A DNA stretch of 64,000 bases from Marinobacter guineae (GCF_002744735.1 NZ_KZ319339.1:186001-250000), one strand, 5' to 3'; positions 46,620 to 55,330 are shown, numbered from the stretch's first letter. The notes: generated from the sequence alone by a model not told the origin. A program made the numbers and translations.

Positions 46620-47086
46620 TGACAACCGCCTCAGTGATTGAAGTGGGCATGCGTAATCCGGCGGTTCCGGCAACCCTTGATAATTTCCGGGCTTTATTCA
46701 ACAAACTCGACAAAGGAAATCTCAACAAGCTCTGCCAGGTTTACAGCGAGGACATCCGTTTTCAGGATCCGCTGGAAACCGTAAACGGACTGGACGAACT
46801 GACTCACTATTTCGCCGGCGCCTACGCCAACGTCATTTCGTGCCATTTCGAATTCGGCGAGGCGGTGGTTCAGGGCAAGTTTGCGGCGATCCCGTGGGTA
46901 ATGCACCTGCGCCACAAACGCATCCGAAAAGGCAGGGAGATTCAGGTCCAGGGCATGAGCCACCTCGAGATTCGCGATGGCATGGTGTGCTACCACCGGG
47001 ATTACTTTGATGCGGGCGAAATGCTCTATGAGAACCTGCCCGTGGTTGGTGGCGTTATTCGTTGGATCAAGGATCAGGCAGGATGA
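46619..47086 (+). CDS. SnoaL/NTF2-like protein
   Basis: A 155-residue protein of the nuclear transport factor 2-like superfamily. SVIEVGMRNPAVPATLDNF then LFNKLDKGNLNKLCQVYSED and IRFQDPLETVNGLDEL, a usual SnoaL opening, with strand pairs MHLRHKRIRKGREIQVQGM and HLEIRDGMVCYHRDYFD. Such folds serve as small isomerases, hydratases or binding pockets. Its ATG overlaps the desaturase stop, and its TGA overlaps the SDR start (ATGA), so it is embedded in the operon. The substrate is unknown. Confidence 0.85.
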   Translation: MTTASVIEVGMRNPAVPATLDNFRALFNKLDKGNLNKLCQVYSEDIRFQDPLETVNGLDELTHYFAGAYANVISCHFEFGEAVVQGKFAAIPWVMHLRHKRIRKGREIQVQGMSHLEIRDGMVCYHRDYFDAGEMLYENLPVVGGVIRWIKDQAG

Positions 47087-47883
47087 GCGACCGCCTTCAG
47101 GATACCTCAAACATCTGGATCACTGGCGCCAGCTCCGGCATTGGCGAGTCCGTTACCCGGGCTCTTGCCCGCGGTGGGCATCGGCTGGTTATTACAGGCA
47201 GGCGAAAAGAGGCGCTGGAAGAGCTAGCCTCCATATCGCCGGAGCGGATTACCCCAGCCGCGGCAGACACCACCAGCAAGGAAGATCTCCAGGCGATTGC
47301 CGGCGCGCTTGAAGCCCACGGCAACCTGAACATGGTGATTCTGAATGCCGGCACTTGCGAGTACCTGGAAATTGCCGACTACAGCAGTGATGTTATCGAG
47401 AAGAACATACACACCAACGTGGTCGGAACTGCCCGCTGCCTGGATATCGCCTTGCCTGCATTGCGCCGCAGTCGTGCCCAAGGTCAGCCGGCAACGGTTG
47501 TCATTGTCAGTTCGTCCGCCTGGTGGTTTCCGTTTGGCCGGGCCGAGGGCTATGGCGCTTCCAAGGCGGCTCTTAGCTACTTTGCACATTCCCTGAGGGC
47601 AGACCTGGACGCAGAAGGTATCGATGTCGTGGTGGTTTCTCCAGGCTTCGTAAAAACACCGCTGACCGACCGTAACGATTTTCCCATGCCGTTTCTGGTC
47701 TCTGCGGAAGACGCTGCGGAACGAATCGTCAGTGGCCTGGCCCGCGGCCAAAATGAAATCGCCTTCCCCAAACGTTTTACCTGGATGCTGAAAATAGTCG
47801 GCGCCCTCCCCCGGCCCCTGATTGACCGCATGGCGGCCTCCATGGCCCGTAAAAGCAACACCGAACAGGAAAACAATGGATGA
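47083..47883 (+). CDS. Short-chain dehydrogenase/reductase
   Basis: A 266-residue SDR. Seen: ITGASSGIGESVTRALA (nucleotide motif), NAGTC (N-A-G block), SSAWW-x5-GRAEGYGASKAAL in which Tyr and Lys form the YxxxK active site, and VVVSPGFVKTP. It likely uses NAD(P)H on a lipid or fatty-acid intermediate in this operon (inference). ATG at 47083 overlaps the SnoaL stop; its end overlaps the flavoprotein start. Confidence 0.92.
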   Translation: MSDRLQDTSNIWITGASSGIGESVTRALARGGHRLVITGRRKEALEELASISPERITPAAADTTSKEDLQAIAGALEAHGNLNMVILNAGTCEYLEIADYSSDVIEKNIHTNVVGTARCLDIALPALRRSRAQGQPATVVIVSSSAWWFPFGRAEGYGASKAALSYFAHSLRADLDAEGIDVVVVSPGFVKTPLTDRNDFPMPFLVSAEDAAERIVSGLARGQNEIAFPKRFTWMLKIVGALPRPLIDRMAASMARKSNTEQENNG

Positions 47884-49145
47884 GTAGTGAACGTCAGCGA
47901 ATTGCTGTCATCGGGGCCGGCGTTTCCGGTCTCACGGCTGCGTGGCTTCTGGCCGAAAAGCACGAGGTTCAGATTTTCGAGGCGGGCGATTACGCCGGCG
48001 GTCACACCAACACCGAACAGGTTGAGGCCGGTGGTCGTTCCTGGCCGGTTAATACCGGATTCATTGTTTTCAATGACTGGACTTACCCGAATTTCATCCG
48101 CTTGATGGATCGTCTGGACGTGGCTTCCGAAGTGAGCGACATGAGCTTCAGTGTTGACTGCGGCACTAGCGGCCTGCAGTACAACGGTACCAGTCTGAAC
48201 ACCCTGTTTGCCCAGCGCCGTAACCTGATCAACCTGCCGTTCCTGAAGATGGTGCGGGAGATTCTGCGATTCAACAAGGAATCCCGGGCACATCTCCAAA
48301 ATGGGAATATCAGCAATGAGGAAACTCTGGGCCAATACCTGAACCGGAATGGCTACTCACGGTATTTCAGAAACTATTACATCGTTCCCATGGGGGCAGC
48401 CATCTGGTCAGCCCCGGAAATTGTGCTGGAACAGTTCCCGATTCGCTTCTTCCTGCAGTTCTTCAATAATCACGGCATGTTGTCGGTGGACGATCGGCCC
48501 ACCTGGCGGGTAATTTCAGGCGGCTCAGCCCAGTACGTAACAAAAATGATGGAGCGCCTGGGCGAGTCCACCCATCTGAACAGCCCGGTAGAAAGGGTGG
48601 TTCGGGACGAGGACGGTGTGACTGTTTCTGTCCAGGGGCAGGAACATCGCTTCGATCAGGTCATTTTTGGCTGTCACAGCGATCAGGCCCTCGCCATGCT
48701 TGCGGACCCGACAGACAAGGAGCTGGATATCCTCGGAGCCATAGGCTTTCAGAATAACGATGTTGTGCTTCACACCGACAGTAGCGTGCTGCCCGATAAC
48801 CGGCGCGCCTGGGCGGCCTGGAATTATTTCATTCCTACCCATAGCACAGAGCCGGTGTCGGTCTCCTACAACATGAACATTCTGCAGAATTTCAACGATG
48901 CGCCGGAAACCTTTTGCGTCACTTTGAACCGGAGCCATGACATTGCGCCGAACAAGGTGATCAAACGCTTCGAATACGCCCATCCGGTGTTCACACTGGA
49001 CGCTGTGGCAGCCCAGGAGCGTTATGCTGAAATTGGCAACCGGAACCGGACCCATTTCTGCGGTGCCTACTGGTTTAATGGCTTCCATGAAGACGGCGTG
49101 CGTAGCGCACTCAGGGTAACCCGGGCATTTGGAGTGGAGCTTTGA
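47880..49145 (+). CDS. NAD(P)/FAD-dependent oxidoreductase (amine-oxidase fold)
   Basis: A 421-residue flavoprotein. RIAVIGAGVSGLTAAWLLAEK (Rossmann) and the GGHTNT block (DYAGGHTNTEQVEAGG) are typical of the desaturase/oxidase-like branch that also appears next to DUF1365 and CFA synthase in many proteobacteria. GAAIWSAPE and the HFCGAYWFNGFHEDGVRSA tail complete the fold. Likely role: oxidation or desaturation of an acyl chain before or after methylation. The ATG at 47880 overlaps the SDR stop (ATGA). Confidence 0.9.
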   Translation: MSSERQRIAVIGAGVSGLTAAWLLAEKHEVQIFEAGDYAGGHTNTEQVEAGGRSWPVNTGFIVFNDWTYPNFIRLMDRLDVASEVSDMSFSVDCGTSGLQYNGTSLNTLFAQRRNLINLPFLKMVREILRFNKESRAHLQNGNISNEETLGQYLNRNGYSRYFRNYYIVPMGAAIWSAPEIVLEQFPIRFFLQFFNNHGMLSVDDRPTWRVISGGSAQYVTKMMERLGESTHLNSPVERVVRDEDGVTVSVQGQEHRFDQVIFGCHSDQALAMLADPTDKELDILGAIGFQNNDVVLHTDSSVLPDNRRAWAAWNYFIPTHSTEPVSVSYNMNILQNFNDAPETFCVTLNRSHDIAPNKVIKRFEYAHPVFTLDAVAAQERYAEIGNRNRTHFCGAYWFNGFHEDGVRSALRVTRAFGVEL

Positions 49146-49147
49146 CC

Positions 49148-50032
49148 GTGAACAGTCAGTGGCTGGAGGGTACTGTCCGGCACCGGCGGAAATACCCGGT
49201 GCAACATGAGTTCAGCTACAGCACCGGCATGCTTGCCCTGGACACCGACGAGTGGGGCCACATCGCCGAGGTCAGCCCGCTGTTTTCCCTGGAGCGCTTC
49301 AACTGGATTTCCCTGAAACGGGAGGACTACTTCCGGCCTGGGACCGGAGACTTGTCTGGCGCAGTACGGGCGCATGTAGAAGAAGCGACGGGGTGGCGCC
49401 CCGATGGCGAAGTGGAACTGATCACCCACCCCCGCTATTTCGGCCACGTGTTCAATCCAGTCAGTTTTTACTTCTGTTACGGTGCCGGAGACCGGCCCGC
49501 TGAAGGCGCTGTGCCCAAAGTCATCGTCGCCCAGATTACCAACACACCCTGGCAGGATCGCCATGTTTACTGCCTGGAAACCACGGGCGCGGAAGCCAAC
49601 AAGGCAGGCTGGCGCACCGAGCAGTTCGGCTTCAGCAAACGTTTTCACGTTTCCCCTTTCAATGGCATGAACCAGCATTATGACTGGACCTTCAGTTTCC
49701 GGGGCCCGGAGCTGAGAATCCACATGAATGTTCTGGAGGAAGGCCGCAAACATTTTGATGCCACCCTGGTAGTCCAACGTACCCCTCTCACTCGTAAAAA
49801 TGTGCACAGAAGTCTTCGAAAGTTTCCGGTTGAAGCATTCAAGGTGGTGGCAGGCATTTACTGGCATGCCCTTCGGCTGAAGCTCAAGGGTGCACCGTTC
49901 TACACCCACCCGGACAAGCTCCCGGAAGACGATATCGCCCACCGCCGTGGGCATGATGATTCAGGGCTGGATGTGACCAGTGCTGAAACCAACGACAAGA
50001 CTCGTGGAAGGGTAAGCTCATGGAGAACCTGA
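49148..50032 (+). CDS. DUF1365 family protein
   Basis: A 294-residue protein of DUF1365. HPRYFGHVFNPVSFYFCYGA is the family signature, followed by NTPWQDRHVYCL, KRFHVSPFNGMNQHYDWTF and the helical C-terminus FPVEAFKVVAGIYWHALRLK. The family almost always lies between an FAD oxidoreductase and a CFA-synthase-like methyltransferase, as here. The start is GTG at 49148 with GGAG eight bases upstream; the TTG at 49142 is too close to it. It overlaps the start of the CFA-like gene by 13 bp. Confidence 0.9.
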   Translation: MNSQWLEGTVRHRRKYPVQHEFSYSTGMLALDTDEWGHIAEVSPLFSLERFNWISLKREDYFRPGTGDLSGAVRAHVEEATGWRPDGEVELITHPRYFGHVFNPVSFYFCYGAGDRPAEGAVPKVIVAQITNTPWQDRHVYCLETTGAEANKAGWRTEQFGFSKRFHVSPFNGMNQHYDWTFSFRGPELRIHMNVLEEGRKHFDATLVVQRTPLTRKNVHRSLRKFPVEAFKVVAGIYWHALRLKLKGAPFYTHPDKLPEDDIAHRRGHDDSGLDVTSAETNDKTRGRVSSWRT

Positions 50033-51288
50033 ATACTTCGGTTGAAAACACCTCATCTTGCAGTATGCCGATGCTCAGCAGGTTTGCGAGAACCCTGGTG
50101 ATTCAGCAGCTCCGGTTGCTGGGTGAAGGTCAACTGACGGTGCGGGAAACCGGTTTTGAGAACCTGGTATTCGGTGATGGCAATTCCAGCTACCAGCCTG
50201 CCGAGCTGGTCATCCACGATCACAGCACCTGGCGGGACCTGCTTACCGGCGGCAGCGTTGGGGCTGCCGAGTCGTTCGTGGCTGGCGACTGGTCTACGCC
50301 AGACCTGGTCGCCCTGCTCCGCTTCTTTACCCGTAACGTCGACCGCATGAACGAATTCGAGGATCGGTTCAGCTGGGTAACCAAGCCCGCGCTAAAAGGC
50401 CTGCACTGGCTGAACCGCAACACCAAAGAGGGTTCCCGGAAAAACATCAGCGCCCACTATGATCTGGGCAATGACCTGTTCGAAACGTTCCTGGACCCGA
50501 CCATGATGTACTCCTCAGCCATCTATCCGGGTGCCTCGTCGACTCTGGAAGAGGCCGCAGTGCACAAGCTGGACACCATTTGCCGAAAACTCGACCTTAA
50601 ACCCGGTGACAAGGTGATGGAAATTGGCACCGGCTGGGGTGGTTTTGCCATTCACGCCGCCAAAAACTACGGCTGTCACGTAACCACCACCACGATTTCC
50701 AGGGAGCAACTGGAGCTGGCGAAGGCGCGGGTTGAGAAGGAAGGACTGGCAGACAGAATCACCCTGCTGTTCGATGACTACCGTGACCTGGAGGGCCAGT
50801 TCGACAAACTGGTATCAATTGAGATGATTGAGGCGGTAGGCCCCCAGTTTCTGGACAGCTATTTCTCCCAGATAAACGCGTTGTTGAAGCCGAATGGACT
50901 GGCTCTGGTTCAAGCCATCAACATGCCGGAGCAGCGGTACCAGCGCGCCCTGAACAACGTGGATTTCATCCAGCGATTCATCTTTCCGGGCAGTTTCATA
51001 CCCTCTTTCGGCGCGATTCTGGAATCGGTGCGCAGGGAGAGCAACATGGTGCTGACCCACGCCGAAGATACCGGTTTCCATTACGCCCGCACCTTGCATG
51101 ACTGGTGTGAACGATTCATGGGCAAACGGGATCAACTGGAGGCGATGGGTTATGACCAGGCCTTCCGCCGGCTGTGGCACTTTTACTTCGCCTACTGCGA
51201 GGCGGGCTTCAGCGAGCGGGCCATTGGTGTCGCCCAGCTGGTGTTCGCCAAGCCGGGCAACAAACGAGAGAACATTCTGAGTGTATGA
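50020..51288 (+). CDS. Cyclopropane-fatty-acyl-phospholipid synthase-like methyltransferase
   Basis: A 422-residue SAM-dependent methyltransferase of the CFA synthase family. Seen: an N-terminal lipid-binding domain, the fold entry NISAHYDLGNDLFETFLDP, MMYSSAIYPGA, motif I VMEIGTGWGGFAIHAAKNYG, VTTTTISREQLELAK, LVSIEMIEAVG, and the C-terminal FIFPGSFIPSF and EDTGFHYARTLHDW blocks. It transfers a methyl group from SAM to the double bond of a membrane phospholipid acyl chain; in this operon context the product may be a methylated or furan precursor rather than a cyclopropane (inference). Confidence 0.9.
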   Translation: MENLNTSVENTSSCSMPMLSRFARTLVIQQLRLLGEGQLTVRETGFENLVFGDGNSSYQPAELVIHDHSTWRDLLTGGSVGAAESFVAGDWSTPDLVALLRFFTRNVDRMNEFEDRFSWVTKPALKGLHWLNRNTKEGSRKNISAHYDLGNDLFETFLDPTMMYSSAIYPGASSTLEEAAVHKLDTICRKLDLKPGDKVMEIGTGWGGFAIHAAKNYGCHVTTTTISREQLELAKARVEKEGLADRITLLFDDYRDLEGQFDKLVSIEMIEAVGPQFLDSYFSQINALLKPNGLALVQAINMPEQRYQRALNNVDFIQRFIFPGSFIPSFGAILESVRRESNMVLTHAEDTGFHYARTLHDWCERFMGKRDQLEAMGYDQAFRRLWHFYFAYCEAGFSERAIGVAQLVFAKPGNKRENILSV

Positions 51289-51806
51289 TTGCATCAGAAA
51301 CTGGCCGTAATATTCTGAACTTCCTGCTTTTTCAGGCCGGATGGTTCGCGTGTGTGTTCTATCCGGGGCTGGTTGGGGCCGGAGTCGTGGTTCTCTTCCT
51401 GATCCTGCATTTTGCACTGGTAAGTCAACACCGGATCACTGAGCTTCAGTTCATCGGTCTGGGTACTGTGGCGGGCTCCGTGCTGGATGGCATCTGGTTT
51501 CAAACCGGAATACTGGATGATGGCACCGGCGAGGTTCTGCTGACGCCGCCGTGGCTGGTGGCCATCTGGGCCATTTTCATGACCACGCTGAGCCATTCGC
51601 TGGACTGGATGAGCCGGAAAACATGGCTGCCTTTCGTCTTCGCCCCCATCGCCGGCCCATTTGCCTATTGGTCCGCCAGTCAGATTGGGGCGGTGGAGTT
51701 GCCGGAACTCATACCCTCACTGATAGCTCTTGGTTTTGGCTGGCTGGTCATTTTTCCCCTGCTTCTTTTCGCCCGTAAATCGCTCTACCCGGAGCTGGCC
51801 CGATGA
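51285..51806 (+). CDS. DUF2878 membrane protein
   Basis: A 173-residue protein of DUF2878 with about six hydrophobic helices (FLLFQAGWFACVFYPGLVG, VVLFLILHFALV, LGTVAGSVLDGIWFQTGI, WLVAIWAIFMTTLSHSLDW, FAPIAGPFAYWSASQIGA and IALGFGWLVIFPLLLF). ATG at 51285 overlaps the CFA-like stop (ATGA). Its gene neighbours in many genomes are CFA synthase and DUF1365, which ties it to the same pathway; function unknown. Confidence 0.88.
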   Translation: MIASETGRNILNFLLFQAGWFACVFYPGLVGAGVVVLFLILHFALVSQHRITELQFIGLGTVAGSVLDGIWFQTGILDDGTGEVLLTPPWLVAIWAIFMTTLSHSLDWMSRKTWLPFVFAPIAGPFAYWSASQIGAVELPELIPSLIALGFGWLVIFPLLLFARKSLYPELAR

Positions 51807-52543
51807 AAACAGCTGCCGGGATTGTTTCATTTGCCCTTCTGACAATAGTCACGCCGGCAATCGCGAACGATTTCCGGTTTACCGGAGAGGCCACTGCCCC
51901 CGACGGCAACGTGCTCTATCAGGAGCGCCACAGCGTGGATGGTACGTGCCAGGAGGGGGTGTTTCGCCCCCAGCGGCACAGCGTGGATTACCACAAACCG
52001 GAAGGGAAAGAGGCCTTCGCCCGGAAAGACCTTGAATACGATCTCTCCGTCATTCGACCGGCCGTGAATTTCATTCAGCCAGATTTCAGCGAGGCCATGG
52101 ACATTGCCTATCCCGAACCGGATGTTCTGGTCATCAACTGGGACACTCCCACCGGCGATTCAAAACGGTTCGAGGTGGAATATCCGGACAGCACCGTAGT
52201 AGATGCCGGGTTCGACAACCTTGTGCGTCAGAACTGGCAAAGAATGGTGGCGGGTGAGTCGGTCGATTTCCGGTTTCTCGGCCCGACCCGTGGCGAACAC
52301 TATGGATTTGTACTTGAACCGGTCAGAAGCGATAAAGTCGATGCGGATCACGTGGTGCAGATACGACCGACGGGCATGGTTCTGAGATTCCTGGTAGATC
52401 CCATTGTGCTCGGTTACAACCGGAATGGAGCGCTCACGGATTACTATGGTCTTACCAACATCCGGAAAAATCAGGACGCCAACTACACTGCCCATATCCG
52501 GTATTCAGTCGATACCTACCCGGATTGTGAACTGACTCCCTGA
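51803..52543 (+). CDS. Secreted hypothetical protein at the end of the lipid operon
   Basis: A 246-residue exported protein; family not recognised. Signal peptide AAGIVSFALLTIVTPAIA, cut before NDF. The mature part is beta-rich (FRFTGEATAPDGNVLYQE; VEYPDSTVVDAGFDNLVR; VLEPVRSDKVDADHVVQIRP) and holds two cysteines (TCQEG and PDCELTP near the end). It probably resides in the periplasm. The ATG overlaps the DUF2878 stop (ATGA), so it is part of the operon. A hairpin terminator follows at 52590. Confidence 0.75.
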   Translation: MKTAAGIVSFALLTIVTPAIANDFRFTGEATAPDGNVLYQERHSVDGTCQEGVFRPQRHSVDYHKPEGKEAFARKDLEYDLSVIRPAVNFIQPDFSEAMDIAYPEPDVLVINWDTPTGDSKRFEVEYPDSTVVDAGFDNLVRQNWQRMVAGESVDFRFLGPTRGEHYGFVLEPVRSDKVDADHVVQIRPTGMVLRFLVDPIVLGYNRNGALTDYYGLTNIRKNQDANYTAHIRYSVDTYPDCELTP

Positions 52544-52589
52544 AACTGTCGCCCCTGCCAAGGCAGTACCCCGGGGTCAGTGTGTTAAA

Positions 52590-52620
52590 CTCCGGCGGGA
52601 ACCAACGCCGGAGAGTTTTT
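52590..52620 (+). terminator. Terminator hairpin that also carries the xthA ribosome site
   Basis: CTCCGGCG (52590-52597) pairs with CGCCGGAG (52606-52613), followed by AGTTTTT. It would end the lipid operon. The right arm contains GGAG, the only ribosome site for the xthA ATG at 52625 or 52628. Confidence 0.7.
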
Positions 52621-52624
52621 CGCA

Positions 52625-53437
52625 ATGATGTTCGTGTCTTTCAACGTCAACAGTATCCGCACCCGCCTGCACCAGCTCGAAGCTGTGATTAATGCCCTTG
52701 CCCCGGACTTTATCGGGCTTCAGGAAACCAAGGTTCAGGACGACGACTTTCCAGTCGAAGCCATTCGCGATCTCGGTTACCACGTGCATTTCCACGGCCA
52801 GAAAACCCATTACGGCGTTGCCCTGCTCTCGAAAGCGGAGCCGGAACAGGTTATCAAGGGCTATCCCTGGGATGGGGAAGATTCCCAGCGCAGACTGATT
52901 ACCGGTCGGTTCACGGTGAACGGCGAAAAACTCACCGTGGTTAACGGCTACTTCCCCCAGGGAGAAAGCCGGGATCATCCCGTGAAGTTCCCCGCCAAGC
53001 AAAAGTTTTACGCCGACCTCATGCGATACCTGGACGACCTCAACAAGGCTGGTGGCCATGTGGTGGTGATGGGCGACATGAACATCTCACCCACCGACAA
53101 GGATATCGGGATTGGCGCGGATAATGCCAAACGCTGGCTGCGCACCGGCAAATGCTCTTTCCTGCCTGAGGAGCGGGAATGGCTGGGACAGGTGGAAGCC
53201 CGGGGTTATACCGATGTATTCCGCCACCTTCACCCAGAAGAGGCCGACACCTTCAGCTGGTTTGATTACCGCAGCAAGGGTTTTGAGCGGGATCCGAAAC
53301 GGGGCCTGAGGATTGACCTGATCATGGCCAGTGACAGCCTTCTCCCGAAAGCCCGGGAAGCAGGTGTGTCCTACGACATCCGTGCCATGGAACGGCCCTC
53401 GGACCATTGCCCGATCTGGGCGAGTTTTGAGCTCTAG
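52625..53437 (+). CDS. xthA: Exodeoxyribonuclease III
   Basis: A 270-residue AP endonuclease of the Exo III family that cleaves abasic sites and removes 3' blocks in base excision repair. Seen: [14 protein letters not shown] with the catalytic Asn, [12 protein letters not shown] with the metal-binding Glu, [22 protein letters not shown] (catalytic Asp and Asn), [12 protein letters not shown], and the terminal [10 protein letters not shown] with the catalytic His. Two ATG codons lie in tandem at 52625 and 52628. The ribosome site lies in the hairpin just upstream. The TetR gene follows after 18 bp. Confidence 0.97.
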   Translation: MMFVSFNVNSIRTRLHQLEAVINALAPDFIGLQETKVQDDDFPVEAIRDLGYHVHFHGQKTHYGVALLSKAEPEQVIKGYPWDGEDSQRRLITGRFTVNGEKLTVVNGYFPQGESRDHPVKFPAKQKFYADLMRYLDDLNKAGGHVVVMGDMNISPTDKDIGIGADNAKRWLRTGKCSFLPEEREWLGQVEARGYTDVFRHLHPEEADTFSWFDYRSKGFERDPKRGLRIDLIMASDSLLPKAREAGVSYDIRAMERPSDHCPIWASFEL

Positions 53438-53455
53438 GATCTGACACGGCGCGAT

Positions 53456-54085
53456 ATGAAAAAAATCAAAACCCGCGACCGCATTCTTCAAACCAGCCTG
53501 GCGCTGTTTAACAGCGTCGGCGAGCCCAATGTGACAACCCTGCTGATTTCCGATGAATTGGATATCAGTCCGGGCAATCTGTATTACCACTTCCGGAGCA
53601 AGGGCGATATCGTCGAAGAACTGTTCGACCACTATGAGCAGGACATGCTGGATCTGCTGGCGGTCCCCGAGGATGCTGACATTTCTCTGGATCAGCAGGG
53701 GTTCTTTCTACACCTGCTGTTTGAGACAGTGGCGCGTTACCGGTTTCTTTACCAGGATCTGGTGAATGTGTTGTCGCGGTATGATCAGCTGCGGGTGCGG
53801 TTCAAGCGGATTCAGAAGAAGAAAACGTCAGCCTTCAGAACGATTTGCGAAAGCTTCCGTCGGCAAGGCACCATGATAATTGAGCAGGAAGAGCTTGATT
53901 TGCTGTGTGAGCAGTTAACGCTAACCGCTTGTTACTGGAGCGCTTTCGATACGCTTTCCCACCTGGACGACCGGGAGTCGGTAGACCCCGGCCGGGGCGT
54001 TTACCATATGATGCATCTGGTGCTCCCCTACCTGGCTCCGGCCGATCGCGAAGAAGCCCGACTGATGAGCCGGGACTACCTTTAA
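53456..54085 (+). CDS. TetR/AcrR family regulator, PhaD-like
   Basis: A 209-residue transcriptional regulator. An N-terminal helix-turn-helix (DRILQTSLALFNSVGE, ISDELDISPGNLYYHFRSKGDI) is followed by a long helical ligand domain with RFLYQDLVNVLSRYDQL. Its position tail to tail with a phasin gene matches the Pseudomonas phaD/phaI arrangement, in which PhaD activates phasin genes with an acyl-CoA-type ligand. This is inference; no PHA synthase is in the window. It probably shares a transcript with xthA. Confidence 0.9.
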   Translation: MKKIKTRDRILQTSLALFNSVGEPNVTTLLISDELDISPGNLYYHFRSKGDIVEELFDHYEQDMLDLLAVPEDADISLDQQGFFLHLLFETVARYRFLYQDLVNVLSRYDQLRVRFKRIQKKKTSAFRTICESFRRQGTMIIEQEELDLLCEQLTLTACYWSAFDTLSHLDDRESVDPGRGVYHMMHLVLPYLAPADREEARLMSRDYL

Positions 54086-54113
54086 ACACAACTGGCTCTG
54101 AACACAGCTGGCA

Positions 54114-54530
54114 CTATTCTTCCTCGTCATCTCCAGCCTGCTTACGCAGCCGTGCCAACTCCCCTTCAAGCGCTTCGATCCGACGCTCCAGGGAATCAAT
54201 TTCTTCCCGACGGTGGATACCGAGTCTTCTGAGCGCACCCGATACCCGCTCATCAAACATGTGCTCGAGACGGTCCCAGGTGCCCGTCGCCCTCTCGCGA
54301 ACACCCTCAACCCGGTCCTCAACGGACTTGATCTGCTTTTCAACGACACCCCGGGTTCTGTTCTCGAGTTGCTCGCCTTCCTGAACCAGCCGGTCAAAGA
54401 AACGACCGGTGTCTTCCTCGGCCTTGGTGTAGGCCCCCAGCCCCGCCAACCAGATCTGGCGCGCGGAACCCTTGATTTTTGCGGCCAGTTGCGCATCATT
54501 CTCCGGCTTATCGTCGTTCTGTTCAGACAT
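54114..54530 (-). CDS. Phasin family protein, PhaI-like
   Basis: A 138-residue amphipathic-helical protein. IKGSARQIWLAGLGAYTKAEEDTGRFFDRLV is the phasin signature; a coiled coil follows (TRGVVEKQIKSVEDRV, then EEIDSLERRIEALEGELARL) and the end is acidic (AGDDEEE). Phasins coat polyhydroxyalkanoate granules. The ATG at 54530 has GAGG seven bases upstream; the longer frame to 54566 is unsupported. It is convergent with the PhaD-like regulator. Confidence 0.88.
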   Translation of the reverse strand: MSEQNDDKPENDAQLAAKIKGSARQIWLAGLGAYTKAEEDTGRFFDRLVQEGEQLENRTRGVVEKQIKSVEDRVEGVRERATGTWDRLEHMFDERVSGALRRLGIHRREEIDSLERRIEALEGELARLRKQAGDDEEE

Positions 54531-54888
54531 GTAACAACCTCGGGTGCGGATATTTCTTTTGGACACCCATTGTATTACAGCTTTCGCGGGATTTCAGTCG
54601 GCCTGAAAACCGCTCAGTGAAAGGGCGCGGTATAAAGACCTATCCGATATGAAAAAATGTTTTCAAACGAAAGTGGCTCTCGCTTGAAGTGTTCAAAATA
54701 TAGTCAATACTTCCCTATACCGGTGTCCCCGCTGATGCCGGTTTGTCTGGAAGTCTTTCATGGATACTACTCGCACGCCTCTGCCCGGCATCCTTTGCCG
54801 GGCTTTTTTTTGGTATTATCGCCCCAAGATATATGCTTATTCCAAAAAACTACCTATCAACAAATGACAGTAACTTCTGGAGCTTCAG
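54531..54888. other. 358-bp intergenic region with a strong terminator and possible small RNA
   Basis: No protein gene is supported. On the plus strand there is a weak -35-like TTGAAG (54684-54689) and -10-like ATACTT (54707-54712), then about 90 nt to a strong intrinsic terminator at 54783-54811. This could be a short non-coding RNA gene. The remainder must hold the minus-strand phasin promoter and the promoter for the YeeE/YedE pair; ATATGC and AT-rich sequence around 54826-54850 are candidates. Confidence 0.45.
54783..54811 (+). terminator. Strong intrinsic terminator upstream of the YeeE/YedE pair
   Basis: GCCCGGCA (54783-54790) pairs with TGCCGGGC (54796-54803) around a five-base loop, followed by eight T (54804-54811). 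No annotated plus-strand gene ends just before it, which points to a short upstream transcript. Confidence 0.85.
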
Positions 54889-55326
54889 ATGATTGAAATC
54901 GCGTGGAGTAATTTCACTCCGTGGTCTGCGCTGGTCGGCGGCATCCTGATTGGCCTTGCTGCGGCCAGCTTCCTCCTGCTCAATGGCCGGATCGCCGGCA
55001 TCAGCGGCATTCTTGGTGGACTTCTTTCGCCAGCACGGGGCGACATTGCCTGGCGAGTCGCCTTCCTGGCCGGACTGATTGGCGCGCCCGCAGTCTGGTT
55101 GCTGGCGACCGAACTGCCAGCCATCGAAATCAAGGCCGGCTATCCGGCACTGATTATTGCCGGCCTTTTTGTGGGCATCGGAACGCGGTATGGCTCCGGC
55201 TGCACCAGCGGACATGGCGTGTGCGGTTTGTCGCGACTTTCATTGCGGTCCCTCGCCGCAACCCTCAGCTTTATGGGTGCGGGTTTTTTCACTGTGTATA
55301 TCATCCGTCATCTTTTGGGAGTCTGA
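54889..55326 (+). CDS. YeeE/YedE family membrane protein (first half of a pair)
   Basis: A 145-residue membrane protein of the YeeE/YedE (DUF395) family. Four helices; the key segment is GIGTRYGSGCTSGHGVCGLSRLS with conserved cysteines, used by TsuA-type transporters to pass thiosulfate or sulfane sulfur. Its partner begins 4 bp after its stop. Such half-size pairs occur with sulfide-responsive systems such as BigR/Blh (PmpA/PmpB). The following DUF442 gene fits this context. Confidence 0.88.
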   Translation: MIEIAWSNFTPWSALVGGILIGLAAASFLLLNGRIAGISGILGGLLSPARGDIAWRVAFLAGLIGAPAVWLLATELPAIEIKAGYPALIIAGLFVGIGTRYGSGCTSGHGVCGLSRLSLRSLAATLSFMGAGFFTVYIIRHLLGV

Positions 55327-55330
55327 CGCC

